DNA of 42,893 nucleotides from assembly GCA_964563495.1 (NCBI GenBank), contig CAZLYK010000037.1, forward strand, positions 1 through 42,893, given 5' to 3'. The number at the start of each line of letters is the position of its first letter. Position 1 is the first letter of the stretch. Of this stretch, positions 7,994 to 16,009 are shown one piece after another. This DNA is from CAZLYK01 sp964563495 (GTDB lineage: Bacteria; Acidobacteriota; Blastocatellia; RBC074). A model generated the notes under the pieces. That model was not told the origin of the DNA and made no database searches. It saw only the letters and a program-made list of their open reading frames with translations. The position numbers and the translations under genes are program-made.

Positions 7994-8578
7994 ATGAGGA
8001 GTGATATGCAACAACACGATACGGCGACGCTAGAGTTTAAAACCGATTCAAGAGGTACTATGACACAGATTCGACCGCTTGCCCCAACGCCACTGGCGAT
8101 TTTTGTCCGTGAGCGACTTGCCGAGCTCGAAATCAGTCAATCAGACTTTTGCCGGCGGAGCACATTTGACCAGGGATTGTTGTCGAAGATACAAAACTCG
8201 CTGGTCACGAGCCTGAGTGTCGAGAGCATTCTCAAGCTGGCCGTTGGGTTGTCGGTCCCACCGCCTCAGCTCTTCCAGTTGATCGATCGGATGGATCTCC
8301 ACGAGCTCGTCATGCAGTCATATGCGCCTGAGTTTTCGGCAGTCGTCAGTGATTGGCTGCAAAGCGAGTCGCCCAACCTGGCTGCCGAGGCGCAGCGTGT
8401 GATCAGCGAAGCCTCCGGTCCGACGAAAGCCCCGGTGGTCCGGCCGCGCCGCCGGCGCTGGCCGAGAGAGAACTTCAATCAGAACCACGCCTCCGGTGAG
8501 ATCTCGGAAGAGCGGTCACAGGATTTGCCGCACGAGTTGCCGGGTGAGCTCAAAGGCGGGATGAAAACGGGGGTCTGA
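7994..8578 (+). CDS. XRE/Cro-CI-type helix-turn-helix regulator inside the locus
   Basis: The protein has 194 residues. An XRE-like helix-turn-helix lies near residues 32-90: 'LAIFVRERLAELEISQSDFC', 'QGLLSKIQNSLVTSLSVESI', then 'LKLAVGLSVPPPQLFQLIDR'. The C-terminal third is Arg/Pro-rich ('PVVRPRRRRWPRENF') and low-complexity. Two starts are plausible: ATG 7994 (AAGGGA at 7983-7988) and ATG 8006 (AGGAG at 7997-8001). The stop codon shares one base with the ATG of the deacetylase, so the two are translationally coupled. It may regulate the polysaccharide operon; the target is unknown. Confidence 0.8.
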   Translation: MRSDMQQHDTATLEFKTDSRGTMTQIRPLAPTPLAIFVRERLAELEISQSDFCRRSTFDQGLLSKIQNSLVTSLSVESILKLAVGLSVPPPQLFQLIDRMDLHELVMQSYAPEFSAVVSDWLQSESPNLAAEAQRVISEASGPTKAPVVRPRRRRWPRENFNQNHASGEISEERSQDLPHELPGELKGGMKTGV

Positions 8579-9639
8579 TGAAACTCGCAGCGCTCAAACT
8601 CATGCGCGCGGCCGGCGCCTTCTCCTTGTTTCGTTCTTTCAATCGCCGCCGCGCGCTGATTCTTACCTATCATCGCTTCAGCCTTAAGCCGGACGACGAC
8701 GCCACTTCGGCCCGCGCCCTGGCCGAGCAGTTGGCGTACCTCAAGACTCATTACCGGGTCGTGACGCTATCAGAGTTGACTGAGGCTTTGAGCGGGTCGG
8801 GAGCGCTGCCAACGAGAATGGCGGCGATAACCATCGACGATGGTTATCGGGATGCCTACGAGATCGCCTACCCTCTCTTGCGGCGCTTTGAATTGCCGGC
8901 CACGCTTTATGTCGTGACCGATTTTATCGAGCGCCGCATCTGGCTATGGACAGACAAAATGCGCTACCTCACCTCGCAAACCAAAGCGCAAAATTTAACC
9001 CTCAAGCTCAACGGCAATTCGTTGGAGATGACGCTCGGGGATGAAAGTTCGCGCCGGCTGGCCGCTTCGCGCGTCAACTCGATTCTCAAGCGGCTCGATG
9101 ATGAGGCCAAGGAAGAGGAGCTCAAACGGGTCGCCAAGGCCATGGGCGTGCGTCTCCCCGAGACTCCGCCGGACGAGTTTGCTGCGATTAACTGGCAACA
9201 GGCGCGCGAGATGGACGCCAACGGCGTCGAGATCGGGTCGCATACAGTGACGCATCCGATTTTGACCAACGTCGACGACCAGAGGCTGCGGCGTGAATTG
9301 AGCGAATCGAGGGCCGGGCTCGAAGCCCGGCTTGGACGCAGAGTCGAGCATTTCTGTTACCCAAACGGCAATTACGATGAACGGGTGAGAAGCCTGGTCG
9401 AAAACTCGGGTTATGCCAGCGCAGTCACGACAGAGAGCGGCCTGGTCGATTCGGGGGATGAAAGATTCACCCTGCGCCGGGTTCACACCGAGCCAGACAT
9501 GCCGCATTTTGTCCAGAGCACGAGTGGTTTTGAAGCGGCGAAAGACCGGTTGCGCCGAATCAGACACAGAGGGGGGCCCGTGCACGCTGCACCCGGCGGC
9601 GCTCGGAACAGTGCCGAAGAATTCGAGCCGGTAATCTGA
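8578..9639 (+). CDS. Polysaccharide deacetylase (NodB/CE4 family)
   Basis: Metal-dependent removal of N- or O-acetyl groups from polysaccharide. The 353-residue protein has the NodB motifs in order: 'ALILTYHRFSL' (28-38), motif 1 'AAITIDDGYRDAYEIAYPLL' (catalytic Asp and metal Asp, about 81-100), motif 2 'EIGSHTVTHPIL' (metal His pair in H-x3-H), and motif 3 'FCYPNGNYDE'. An insert separates motifs 1 and 2. There is no signal peptide, so action may be cytoplasmic or on the lipid-linked unit. The layout resembles the exosortase-locus deacetylase family (TIGR03006, from memory), not verified. It starts on the last base of the regulator's stop codon. A second deacetylase lies at 34517-35542. Confidence 0.9.
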   Translation: MKLAALKLMRAAGAFSLFRSFNRRRALILTYHRFSLKPDDDATSARALAEQLAYLKTHYRVVTLSELTEALSGSGALPTRMAAITIDDGYRDAYEIAYPLLRRFELPATLYVVTDFIERRIWLWTDKMRYLTSQTKAQNLTLKLNGNSLEMTLGDESSRRLAASRVNSILKRLDDEAKEEELKRVAKAMGVRLPETPPDEFAAINWQQAREMDANGVEIGSHTVTHPILTNVDDQRLRRELSESRAGLEARLGRRVEHFCYPNGNYDERVRSLVENSGYASAVTTESGLVDSGDERFTLRRVHTEPDMPHFVQSTSGFEAAKDRLRRIRHRGGPVHAAPGGARNSAEEFEPVI

Positions 9640-9697
9640 GAAACGGGTCGTTCGCGGCTTCAAAGACGACATAAAACGGTGAATACGCTAAACGGGC

Positions 9698-11239
9698 ATG
9701 ACAATGATGACTGAAGATTACAAACAGGAAAAAAGTGGATTGACGCAACGCGCCGCTTTGATTATGGCTGCGAATGTCATCGCCCTGGCGATCATGTTCA
9801 TCCTGCCAATGGTTCTTGTCCGGACGTTCAGCCAGACTGAATTCGGACTCTACAAACAGGCTTTTCAGATTCAGCTGACGGCGCTCGGGCTGCTCAATCT
9901 GCAGGTAGCCGTCAGCGTCTTTTATTTCATGGCGCGTGCGCCCGAGAAGAAGCTTCAGGTAGTCCTCAATGTGATCATCTTTTACGGACTGGTCGGCGCG
10001 CTTGTCTTCCTGACATTTCTGGTCTGGCCGAACTGGGTCTCTCTGGTCTTCAAGAGCTCGGATCTGGTTCCGTACGTCCCGTTATTGGGGCTGGTGATCA
10101 TGGTCAACCTGGTCTCGACCAACCTGGAGTCGGTTCCGGTTGCCGCCGGGGATACGCGGATCGCGTCGATGCTGATCGTCATAGCCCAGTTGACCAAAGC
10201 CATCGTCATGGTCATGGCCGCCATCATCTTTGGCACGATCACCGCGATTCTGATTGCCGCATTGATCCATGGGATCCTCCAGACGATATATATGCTGGTC
10301 TATATCAACCGCCGCTTCGGCCGGTTTTGGGCTCCGATCGATTGGGCGCTCTTCAGAGCACAGGTGGGCAACGCCTTGCCGTTCGGCGTCGGCGGGATCG
10401 CCGCGAGCGTGCGGGTCGATATGCACAATTTTTTCGTCTCGCATTATTTCGACGCCGCCGCCTTCGCCGTTTACTCGGTCGGTTGTTTCCAGCTCCCTTT
10501 GCTCGGGATGCTCGCCATATCTTTCGCGACGGCTCTCAACCCGGTCCTCGCCGAACATAAAGAGTCGGGTGATTACCGGGCGATTATCGTGGTCTGGATG
10601 GATGTTATTCGTAAGCTGTCATTCTTTCTTTTCCCGGCCTATATGGTCATGTTGATCTTCAGGGACGAAATCATAACCGGCCTTTTCACCCAGGCTTATG
10701 CCTCTTCGGTGCCGATCTTCGCGATCAATCTGGCTAACGTGCTGCTTGCGGTCATGGTCCAACTCCACGTGCTCAGGCTGTTTGACCAGCTCAAATATTT
10801 CCGGCTCCAGCTTTGCATGGTATTGATCCCGGTCAATTTTGCGGCGCTCTATCTGGGCCTCAAAGTCGGAGGCCTGGTCGGAGTTGTGGTCGCGGTCCTC
10901 CTGGTTCAGACCCTCGATGTCGGGATCACGGTCTTGAAGATCTGCCTCGAGCTCAAATTCAAGCGAACCGATCTGAGCTTTGTCAAACCGGTCTTGAGGA
11001 TCGGAATCGCGGCGGCGATCGCCGGGGCGTCGACCTATCTGGTGCGGTTGTCGATTGAAAATCTGCCGCCAATCCCGCGTGTTGTCATCGGGACAGCGTT
11101 CTTCGGGGCGGTCTATCTGATTGCAGTTGTCCTGGTTGGCGCCGTGAGTCGCGAGGAGAAGGCATCGATCCGTGAAATGATCGTCAAGTACACCTCGCGC
11201 GGCGTCGCGCGCATCAAGCTTCCGTCAACAGCCGATTGA
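9698..11239 (+). CDS. Wzx-type polysaccharide flippase (MATE/MOP superfamily)
   Basis: The 513-residue protein is almost all membrane helices, about 12-14, beginning with 'ALIMAANVIALAIMFILPMV'. 'RTFSQTEFGLYKQAFQIQ' is the typical first cytoplasmic loop of oligosaccharide flippases. 'SHYFDAAAFAVYSVGCFQLP' and 'SFATALNPVLAEHKESGDY' match later conserved parts of PF01943/PF13440-like proteins. It would move the undecaprenyl-linked repeat unit across the inner membrane. Start: ATG 9698, with ATGs at 9704 and 9707 as alternatives; the ribosome site is weak. Its neighbours (polymerase, priming transferase, export) support Wzx over other MOP members. Confidence 0.88.
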   Translation: MTMMTEDYKQEKSGLTQRAALIMAANVIALAIMFILPMVLVRTFSQTEFGLYKQAFQIQLTALGLLNLQVAVSVFYFMARAPEKKLQVVLNVIIFYGLVGALVFLTFLVWPNWVSLVFKSSDLVPYVPLLGLVIMVNLVSTNLESVPVAAGDTRIASMLIVIAQLTKAIVMVMAAIIFGTITAILIAALIHGILQTIYMLVYINRRFGRFWAPIDWALFRAQVGNALPFGVGGIAASVRVDMHNFFVSHYFDAAAFAVYSVGCFQLPLLGMLAISFATALNPVLAEHKESGDYRAIIVVWMDVIRKLSFFLFPAYMVMLIFRDEIITGLFTQAYASSVPIFAINLANVLLAVMVQLHVLRLFDQLKYFRLQLCMVLIPVNFAALYLGLKVGGLVGVVVAVLLVQTLDVGITVLKICLELKFKRTDLSFVKPVLRIGIAAAIAGASTYLVRLSIENLPPIPRVVIGTAFFGAVYLIAVVLVGAVSREEKASIREMIVKYTSRGVARIKLPSTAD

Positions 11240-11291
11240 TTGGCGCTGATCGACGGGGGAGTCAAAAGCCAGGACGAGAGAAGAGACGGAG

Positions 11292-12758
11292 ATGAAATTA
11301 AAGTCCCACAGTTCGGATAAGCAAAGCGCGATGCTGATCAAAACCCACCGGGCGGGAACAGTCTTTCCCGCTCCGCAGCGGCGGGTGAATGAAAAAAAGA
11401 AGGCTCCTCGAACCGACGACCTGAGGAGCGGCGGTCATCGGTTGGCGTTTGCCGGCATCTTGCTCTTCACCTTTTTGCTCTACTTGCGGCCGAACGATCT
11501 GTTTCCGTCTCTGGGGGATCTTCCGATAGTCAAGACCGTGACGATCGGGGTGCTGGTCATCTACCTGTTTTCAAAGCTCAGCGCCGGGGAACGAACGATC
11601 CTGCCGATCGAAGCCAAGATGACGATAGCCATGGCGGTCCTGGCCATCTTATTTGCGCCGGTTGCCGCCTCGCCGGGGGACAGCATGACCATGCTGCAGG
11701 AGGTTTTCGGCAAGGTCGTCATCATCTTCATCCTGCTGATCAACCTGCTGGATAGCCGCAAGCGATTATTTATTATCTGGAAGCTGCTCCTCGGGTTCGG
11801 AGTCTTCTTTGCCTATAAAGCCTACGACAGCTATACGAAGGGCGAGCTGACCTTGAGGGGCGAGCGGATTGGCGGGTACGTAGAAGGGATGTTTGGTAAC
11901 CCCAACGATCTCGCCACCGCGCTCGTCATGCTGATCCCGATAGCGTTGGCCCTTTTTCTGACGCAGCGAGGGAAGTTGCGGGTGGTCTATTTGCTCTGTG
12001 TTGTGGCTCTGACTGTGGGAGTAATCGTCACTTTCTCGCGCGGTGGCTTCCTCGGGCTGATCGCCCTGAGCGCTGTCATGTTCTGGAAACTTGGCCGGAA
12101 CCGGCGGGTGACTTCGACCGTCGTCGCCTTATTTTTGGTGCTCTTCCTGATGGTCGCTTCACCAGGTGGGTTTGGCGGCCGGATCTCTTCGGTTTTCAAC
12201 ATGGAAGCCGACAAGACCGGCTCGGCGAGCGAACGATGGATGCTCATGCAGCACACCGCCAGGCTCTTCCTGAGCCGGCCGATTCTCGGCGTCGGTATGG
12301 GGAACATTCATATCTACTCAATCAGAGAAAAGGTCGCCCACAACGCTTATCTCGAAGTTGCCGCCGAGTTGGGGGTATTTGGACTGATCGCTTATCTGAT
12401 TATTATCCTGGCCCCTTTACGTTCACTGCTCGAAATCGAGCGCCAGACCGCCAAGTCGCCACCCGGGACGTCGCGCCAGACACACTATCTGAGCATCTGT
12501 CTTCAGGGTGTGCTGGTGGCTTACATGGTCTGCAGCTTCTTTTTGTCGATTCAATACCAGTGGTTCCTCTATTACCCGGTCGCATATGCAGTGGCATTGC
12601 GCAGGATACACATGGCTGAGTTGGCTCAATCGGCCGTCGTCATCGCCCCCGAGGGGGATCAATCGCAGGCCGTCGATACGGGTTTCAGGAAAGGGGCGGT
12701 CTGGGCCGCGGCTCAGCCGCGCAAGGGCGCCTTGATCAAAGCGGCGGATAGCCGCTAA
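11292..12758 (+). CDS. Wzy/O-antigen-ligase family polysaccharide polymerase
   Basis: A multi-span protein of 488 residues with about 10-12 helices starting at 'LAFAGILLFTFLLYL' after a 50-residue basic N-terminus. The large periplasmic loop has the Wzy_C/O-antigen-ligase pattern: 'ERWMLMQHTARLFLSRPILG', 'VGMGNIHIYS' and 'AHNAYLEVAAELGVFGLIAY' (His-Asn-x-Tyr before a helix). In Wzx/Wzy pathways this enzyme joins repeat units at the periplasmic face. It directly follows the flippase, and the chain-length regulator sits in the same locus, so polymerase is more likely than ligase. Start: ATG 11292 behind a purine-rich AGAAGAGACGGAG. Confidence 0.87.
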   Translation: MKLKSHSSDKQSAMLIKTHRAGTVFPAPQRRVNEKKKAPRTDDLRSGGHRLAFAGILLFTFLLYLRPNDLFPSLGDLPIVKTVTIGVLVIYLFSKLSAGERTILPIEAKMTIAMAVLAILFAPVAASPGDSMTMLQEVFGKVVIIFILLINLLDSRKRLFIIWKLLLGFGVFFAYKAYDSYTKGELTLRGERIGGYVEGMFGNPNDLATALVMLIPIALALFLTQRGKLRVVYLLCVVALTVGVIVTFSRGGFLGLIALSAVMFWKLGRNRRVTSTVVALFLVLFLMVASPGGFGGRISSVFNMEADKTGSASERWMLMQHTARLFLSRPILGVGMGNIHIYSIREKVAHNAYLEVAAELGVFGLIAYLIIILAPLRSLLEIERQTAKSPPGTSRQTHYLSICLQGVLVAYMVCSFFLSIQYQWFLYYPVAYAVALRRIHMAELAQSAVVIAPEGDQSQAVDTGFRKGAVWAAAQPRKGALIKAADSR

Positions 12759-12781
12759 AGAATTGATTGGAGAGTTAAGCC

Positions 12782-13981
12782 ATGATTGCTCAACCAATGA
12801 TCACTCAAGAACTGATCTTACAGATCATCTTTCTCATCTCTGTCCTGGTAATTGGTTTCATCTATCTCGGATATCCGGTTTTGGCATACCTGATCAGCCG
12901 GTTTTTGGCGAAGCCGGCTCGAAAGATGAATTATACGCCGTCGGTATCGATCATCATCGCGGCTTATAACGAAGAGAAAGATATCGCCGCGAAGATCGTC
13001 AACACGCTTGCGCTCGACTATCCGCGAGAGAAGTTTGAAGTGATCGTCGCTTCGGATTGCTCATCCGATCGGACGGATGAGATTGTCAGCGGCTTTGCAG
13101 ATCAGGGTGTGATCCTCTACCGCCAGCCGGTCAGGCATGGCAAGACCATGGCTCAACACCGCGCCGTTCAGGTCTCGACCGGCGATATTCTGATCTTCTC
13201 AGACGCGACGACCATGTACGAGAAAGATGTTCTGCAGAAGATCGTTCGAGGATTCGCCGATCCCGAGGTCGGGTGCGTTTCCGGACAACTGGTCTACGTC
13301 GATCGCGCCACGACCGCGGTCGGTAAGGGCTGCCGTTCATACTGGAGCTATGAGAAGTTTATCAAGCAATGTGAGAGCCAGATCGGTTCGCTGATCGGGG
13401 TGAGCGGGTGTCTTTATGCCGTCAGGCGCACCTCCCAAACGCGCCTCTCGAAAGACATGATCGATGATTTTGTGATCGCGACCGAGATCCATCTGCAGGG
13501 CTTGCGGACGATTTATGAGCCGGAAGCAATTTCGGCCGAGGATACGAACCATCGCGGGCGCGATGAATTCCGGATGCGCGTGCGCGTGATCGAACAGACC
13601 ATGAATGCAATCTACCGTTATCGCCATGTGCTAAACCCCTTCAAGCACGGCATGTATGCATTTCAGATGCTCTGCCACAAAGTCATGCGCTACACGGTTC
13701 CGCTCTGGCTGGTGATCCTCTTCGCCACGACCGTCGTGCTCATGTGGGAGTCCGACTGGTTTGCGACCTTCTTCCTCGTGCAGGTCGCATTTTACGCCGT
13801 CGCATTATTCGGTTTTTTAGGCGAGCGGCTGAAGATCAAACTTGGCCCGCTATCGATCCCCTACTATTTTGCCCTTGTCAACCTTGCCTCGGTGGTTGCC
13901 TTTTTGAAGTTTATGCGGGGTGAGAAACACGTCACCTGGGAGCCGATCCGCGATCAGCGTAAACCGGTTCAGACCCCGTGA
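12782..13981 (+). CDS. Membrane glycosyltransferase family 2
   Basis: The 399-residue protein has an N-terminal helix ('IIFLISVLVIGFIYLGYPVL'). The GT2 domain opens 'SVSIIIAAYNEEKDIAAKIV' and continues 'VIVASDCSSDRTDEIVSGF' (nucleotide-binding Asp), 'RHGKTMAQHRAVQVSTGDIL' and 'IFSDATTMY' (DxD-like position). The acceptor part carries 'EAISAEDTNH', and three C-terminal helices follow. The layout is that of processive or lipid-acceptor GT2 enzymes, but the processive QxxRW signature is not seen, so a single addition to the lipid-linked unit is favoured. GGAGAG precedes the start. The stop is 7 nt before a copy of the dispersed repeat. Confidence 0.9.
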   Translation: MIAQPMITQELILQIIFLISVLVIGFIYLGYPVLAYLISRFLAKPARKMNYTPSVSIIIAAYNEEKDIAAKIVNTLALDYPREKFEVIVASDCSSDRTDEIVSGFADQGVILYRQPVRHGKTMAQHRAVQVSTGDILIFSDATTMYEKDVLQKIVRGFADPEVGCVSGQLVYVDRATTAVGKGCRSYWSYEKFIKQCESQIGSLIGVSGCLYAVRRTSQTRLSKDMIDDFVIATEIHLQGLRTIYEPEAISAEDTNHRGRDEFRMRVRVIEQTMNAIYRYRHVLNPFKHGMYAFQMLCHKVMRYTVPLWLVILFATTVVLMWESDWFATFFLVQVAFYAVALFGFLGERLKIKLGPLSIPYYFALVNLASVVAFLKFMRGEKHVTWEPIRDQRKPVQTP

Positions 13982-13987
13982 CCGGTC

Positions 13988-14010
13988 AAATCCTGTTAAT
14001 CCTGTCTATT
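13988..14010 (+). repeat. Single-arm copy of the AATCCTGTTAATCCTGTCTATT dispersed repeat
   Basis: The sequence of this site matches the right arm of the larger inverted repeat at 34347-34448 (shared AATCCTGTTAATCCTGTC). It lies 7 nt after the GT2 stop codon and 27 nt before the first amidotransferase. No inverse arm is close, so this looks like a half element. Confidence 0.75.
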
Positions 14011-14036
14011 TTTCAACGGAAGATCGAGAAATCATT

Positions 14037-15989
14037 ATGTGTGGCATTGCCGGAGTAGTAGGGGGCGAGATTGGGGTGAACATGCCCGGTTCCCGTGAAT
14101 TGATGGCGAGAATGTGCGGGGCGATCGCGCACCGGGGTCCCGATGACGAGGGGCATTACATCGCGGAGGGTGTCGGGATAGGGATGCGCCGTCTGTCGAT
14201 CATCGATGTCGCGAGCGGTCATCAGCCGATTTCGAACGAAGACGGATCGGTCTGGATCGTGTTCAATGGCGAGATCTATAACTATCGGGAGATTCGCGAC
14301 GATCTGATCGCCCTGGGCCATACCTTCCAAACCCGGACCGACACCGAGACGATTGTCCATTTATACGAAGAGATGGGTGAACGGTGCGTCGAGCGGCTGC
14401 GTGGCATGTTCGCATTCGCGATTTGGGATTGGCGGACTCGCACTTTGCTGCTGGCGCGGGATCGGTTAGGCAAGAAGCCGCTCCATTACACCGTAGCCGG
14501 CGACACGCTGGTCTTCGGATCCGAGATCAAATCGCTGCTGCTCCATCCGAAGGTCAAACGCGAGGTCAACCTGCAAGCGATCTCTGATTATCTCTCCTTC
14601 GGTTATGTGCCCGACCCGGCGACGGCATTCAAGGACATCCACAAATTGCCTCCCGGCCACACGCTGACGTTTCGCGACGGCCAGGTCAGGACGCGTGCGT
14701 ACTGGGATTTCACATATCAGGACCAGCCGGAGACCGAGTCCGGGCTCGACGAGGCATACTACCTCGCCCATCTCAACGACCTGTTGGCCGAATCGGTGCG
14801 GGTGCGGCTGGAAAGCGAGGTTCCGCTTGGAGCATTTCTTTCCGGGGGGATCGATTCGAGCACGGTGGTCGCGCTCATGGCGAGAGAGATGGGGCAACCG
14901 GTCAAGACCTTCTCGATCGGTTTCAACGAGGCGAGCTTCGATGAGCTGAGGTATGCCAGGTTGACCGCCGAGAAATTCCAGACGGACCATCACGAGTTTG
15001 TCGTGACCCCGGACATCTGCCGGATCGTCAACGAGATCGTCTGGCATCACGATGAGCCATTTGCCGATGTCTCGAGCATTCCGACCTACGTCGTTTCGAA
15101 GATGGCTCGCGAGCACGTCACGGTCGTGCTTTCGGGGGACGGTGGGGACGAGGTCTTCGGCGGGTATGAGCGGTACGCGGTCGAGCGACGGCGAGAGGTT
15201 TTTGAGCGAATCCCGCGCTTCATTCGCCAGCGGCTGATGCTTCCGCTCAGTCGAGCGCTCCCACGCAACGCCTACGGCAGGAACTATCTGCGAGCCATTT
15301 CGCTCGATGCCGGACCGCGCTATGTAGACAGCAGCTGCTATTTCACCGAGGAAGAGAAGCGCTCGCTCCTCTCCTCCGACGTCGCCCGCGCCCTCAACGG
15401 ATACAACTCCGCCGAGGCGTTTGAGCGGCTCTATGACACGCCGGCGTCGAGCGCACCCCTGGACCATTTGTTGTATCTCGACAGCAAGGCCTATTTACCC
15501 GGTGACATCCTGGTCAAGGTCGATCGCATGAGCATGGCTAATTCGATCGAGACGCGGGCACCCTTGCTCGATCACAAATTGATCGAATTCGTCCAAAAGA
15601 TGCCGGCTTCGCTCAAGCTGCGCGGGCTGCAGACCAAGTACATCCTCAAGCGTGCCATGAGTGGGATCATCCCGGACGAGATCGTTCATCGGCCCAAGAA
15701 GGGTTTCGACGTGCCGATCAAGCACTGGTTCAACCACGAATTGCGCGAGATGCTCGACGATATGCTCAATGATCGGCGGACCTGTGAGAGGGGTTATTTC
15801 AATCAGAGCGCCGTTCTCGAAGTGCTGGGCGAGCATCGTCGCGGCCGTCGCGATAACGCCCGCCATTTGTGGGAGTTCATGATGCTCGAGTTATGGCATC
15901 GAATGTTTATTGATGGGGACGCACTCAAATCGCCAGCACGATTCAGCGATGCAAGTCTGGCGGCGATTTCAACGACCTATGGCGATTAG
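14037..15989 (+). CDS. asnB: Asparagine synthase-type glutamine amidotransferase 1
   Basis: This enzyme transfers Gln-derived ammonia to an ATP-activated carboxylate. The start must be ATG 14037, because the N-terminal Cys nucleophile follows Met in 'MCGIAGVVGG'. The frame stays open upstream to 13920, but that part overlaps the GT2 gene. The glutaminase domain (2 to about 200) has 'IAHRGPDDEG', 'RRLSIID', 'FNGEIYNY' and 'RTDTETI'. The synthetase domain has the PP-loop SGGIDS at 269-274, 'LSGDGGDEVFGGYERY' and 'LLDHKLIEFVQKMPASLKLR'. At 650 residues it is longer than E. coli AsnB (about 554), as for exosortase-locus amidotransferases (TIGR03108, from memory). In this locus the substrate may be a uronic acid of the polymer instead of Asp; inferred. 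First of three paralogues. Confidence 0.92.
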   Translation: MCGIAGVVGGEIGVNMPGSRELMARMCGAIAHRGPDDEGHYIAEGVGIGMRRLSIIDVASGHQPISNEDGSVWIVFNGEIYNYREIRDDLIALGHTFQTRTDTETIVHLYEEMGERCVERLRGMFAFAIWDWRTRTLLLARDRLGKKPLHYTVAGDTLVFGSEIKSLLLHPKVKREVNLQAISDYLSFGYVPDPATAFKDIHKLPPGHTLTFRDGQVRTRAYWDFTYQDQPETESGLDEAYYLAHLNDLLAESVRVRLESEVPLGAFLSGGIDSSTVVALMAREMGQPVKTFSIGFNEASFDELRYARLTAEKFQTDHHEFVVTPDICRIVNEIVWHHDEPFADVSSIPTYVVSKMAREHVTVVLSGDGGDEVFGGYERYAVERRREVFERIPRFIRQRLMLPLSRALPRNAYGRNYLRAISLDAGPRYVDSSCYFTEEEKRSLLSSDVARALNGYNSAEAFERLYDTPASSAPLDHLLYLDSKAYLPGDILVKVDRMSMANSIETRAPLLDHKLIEFVQKMPASLKLRGLQTKYILKRAMSGIIPDEIVHRPKKGFDVPIKHWFNHELREMLDDMLNDRRTCERGYFNQSAVLEVLGEHRRGRRDNARHLWEFMMLELWHRMFIDGDALKSPARFSDASLAAISTTYGD

Positions 15990-16009
15990 GAAATAACGGG
16001 GAATCAGTT

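Noticed and set aside
13920..14036. Upstream extension of amidotransferase 1
   Set aside because: It overlaps the GT2 coding end and crosses the repeat. The enzyme needs Cys as second residue, which fixes the start at 14037.
14466..15467. 333-codon minus-strand frame
   Set aside because: Wholly antisense to amidotransferase 1, with a low-complexity charged translation. It is a by-product of GC-rich coding.
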